DNA of 22,459 nucleotides, from positions 1-22,459 of the forward strand of contig CALKAL010000192.1 in NCBI GenBank assembly GCA_937983065.1. Direction: 5' to 3'. The position numbers were made by a program, and so were the translations under genes. This document shows, piece after piece, positions 22,318 to 22,459 of this stretch (position 1 is the stretch's first letter; each line of letters starts with the position of its first letter). Source of the DNA: an uncultured Bacillaceae bacterium (lineage in GTDB: Bacteria > Bacillota > Bacilli > Bacillales > Alkalibacillaceae). The notes beneath the pieces are model-generated. The model searched no databases. It saw only the letters and a list, made by a program, of their open reading frames with translations, and had not been told where the DNA came from.

Positions 22318-22459
22318 GAGGTGTTCTAAAGGACAAATCTATGATGTGATTGTTGAGATTTGGCCTTTAGGAGGTCTCTAACGGACAAAACTTTGGATGG
22401 AGTATTGAGATTTGTCCTTTAGGAAGGGTCTATCGGACAAAACTTTAGGTTGACTGTTG
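22318..22459. repeat. 52-bp tandem repeats, each a hairpin
   Basis: GGACAAA recurs at 22331, 22383 and 22435, an exact 52-bp period; the last unit runs off the window. In unit 1 the arms AAAGGACAAATCT (22328-22340) and AGATTTGGCCTTT (22356-22368) pair with one mismatch. In unit 2 GGACAAA (22383-22389) pairs with TTTGTCC (22411-22417). The units are joined by AGGAGG/AGGAAG segments. No ORF is seen. Confidence 0.7.

Overview
The window comes from a low-GC, spore-forming member of the Bacillaceae. Supporting signs are AT-rich coding sequence, strong AGGAGG-type ribosome binding sites, several TTG starts, and Bacillus-type gene families: a SleB/CwlJ-type hydrolase, YozQ- and YckD-like proteins, YdbS/YdbT, YwiC, TrhO, a SpoVAF-like GerA-family protein, and DUF3888. 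Nothing in it narrows this to a genus. It reads as chromosomal core and near-core DNA with many small transcription units, interrupted by several families of intergenic repeats. I see no tRNA, rRNA, phage genes, transposase or CRISPR array.

Layout. 1-290: degenerate ~20-bp repeats, then the leader of a secreted LysM/SleB-type hydrolase (292-888). 890-1100: short repeats and back-to-back terminators. 1097-1963 (-): a two-domain rhodanese-type sulfurtransferase broken by one in-frame TAG. 2132-3596 (+): a metallo-beta-lactamase-fold hydrolase, a 58-residue YozQ/DUF4025-like protein and a secreted YckD/DUF2680-like protein. 3655-3785: a second block of GAGCATAA repeats. 3874-5277 (+): a class-A-beta-lactamase-like serine hydrolase and a small multidrug-export-family membrane protein. 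5453-5860 (-): a small lipoprotein. 6293-7267 (+): tRNA U34 hydroxylase TrhO. 7435-10361 (+): a four-gene operon of a PadR regulator, a DUF1129/HAAS-like membrane protein, YdbS and YdbT, probably autoregulated through paired palindromes. 10419-11153 (-): YwiC. 11362-13643 (+): a sodium:solute symporter with a tiny membrane partner upstream and an uncharacterised soluble protein downstream.

13642-14063 is a ~420-bp GC-rich giant imperfect palindrome carrying nested hairpins with CGTCCTG-type loops. It is the most unusual non-coding object here. It is followed by a small hypothetical gene (14119), a convergent XRE-regulator/membrane-protein pair (14365-14897 -), a DUF3888 protein (15044-15409 +), an MscS channel and an ABC exporter (15438-18393 -), a short beta-carbonic-anhydrase-like protein (18613-19017 +), a GNAT acetyltransferase, a lipoprotein, and a SpoVAF-like protein (20705-22177 -) with its own sigma-G-like promoter. 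The window ends in 52-bp tandem repeats, each able to form a hairpin.

Most genes are housekeeping, envelope or stress functions in short units. The clearest cooperating sets are the PadR/DUF1129/YdbS/YdbT operon (membrane PH-domain proteins, known in B. subtilis for antimicrobial peptide resistance), the symporter with its two neighbours, and the XRE regulator with its membrane protein.
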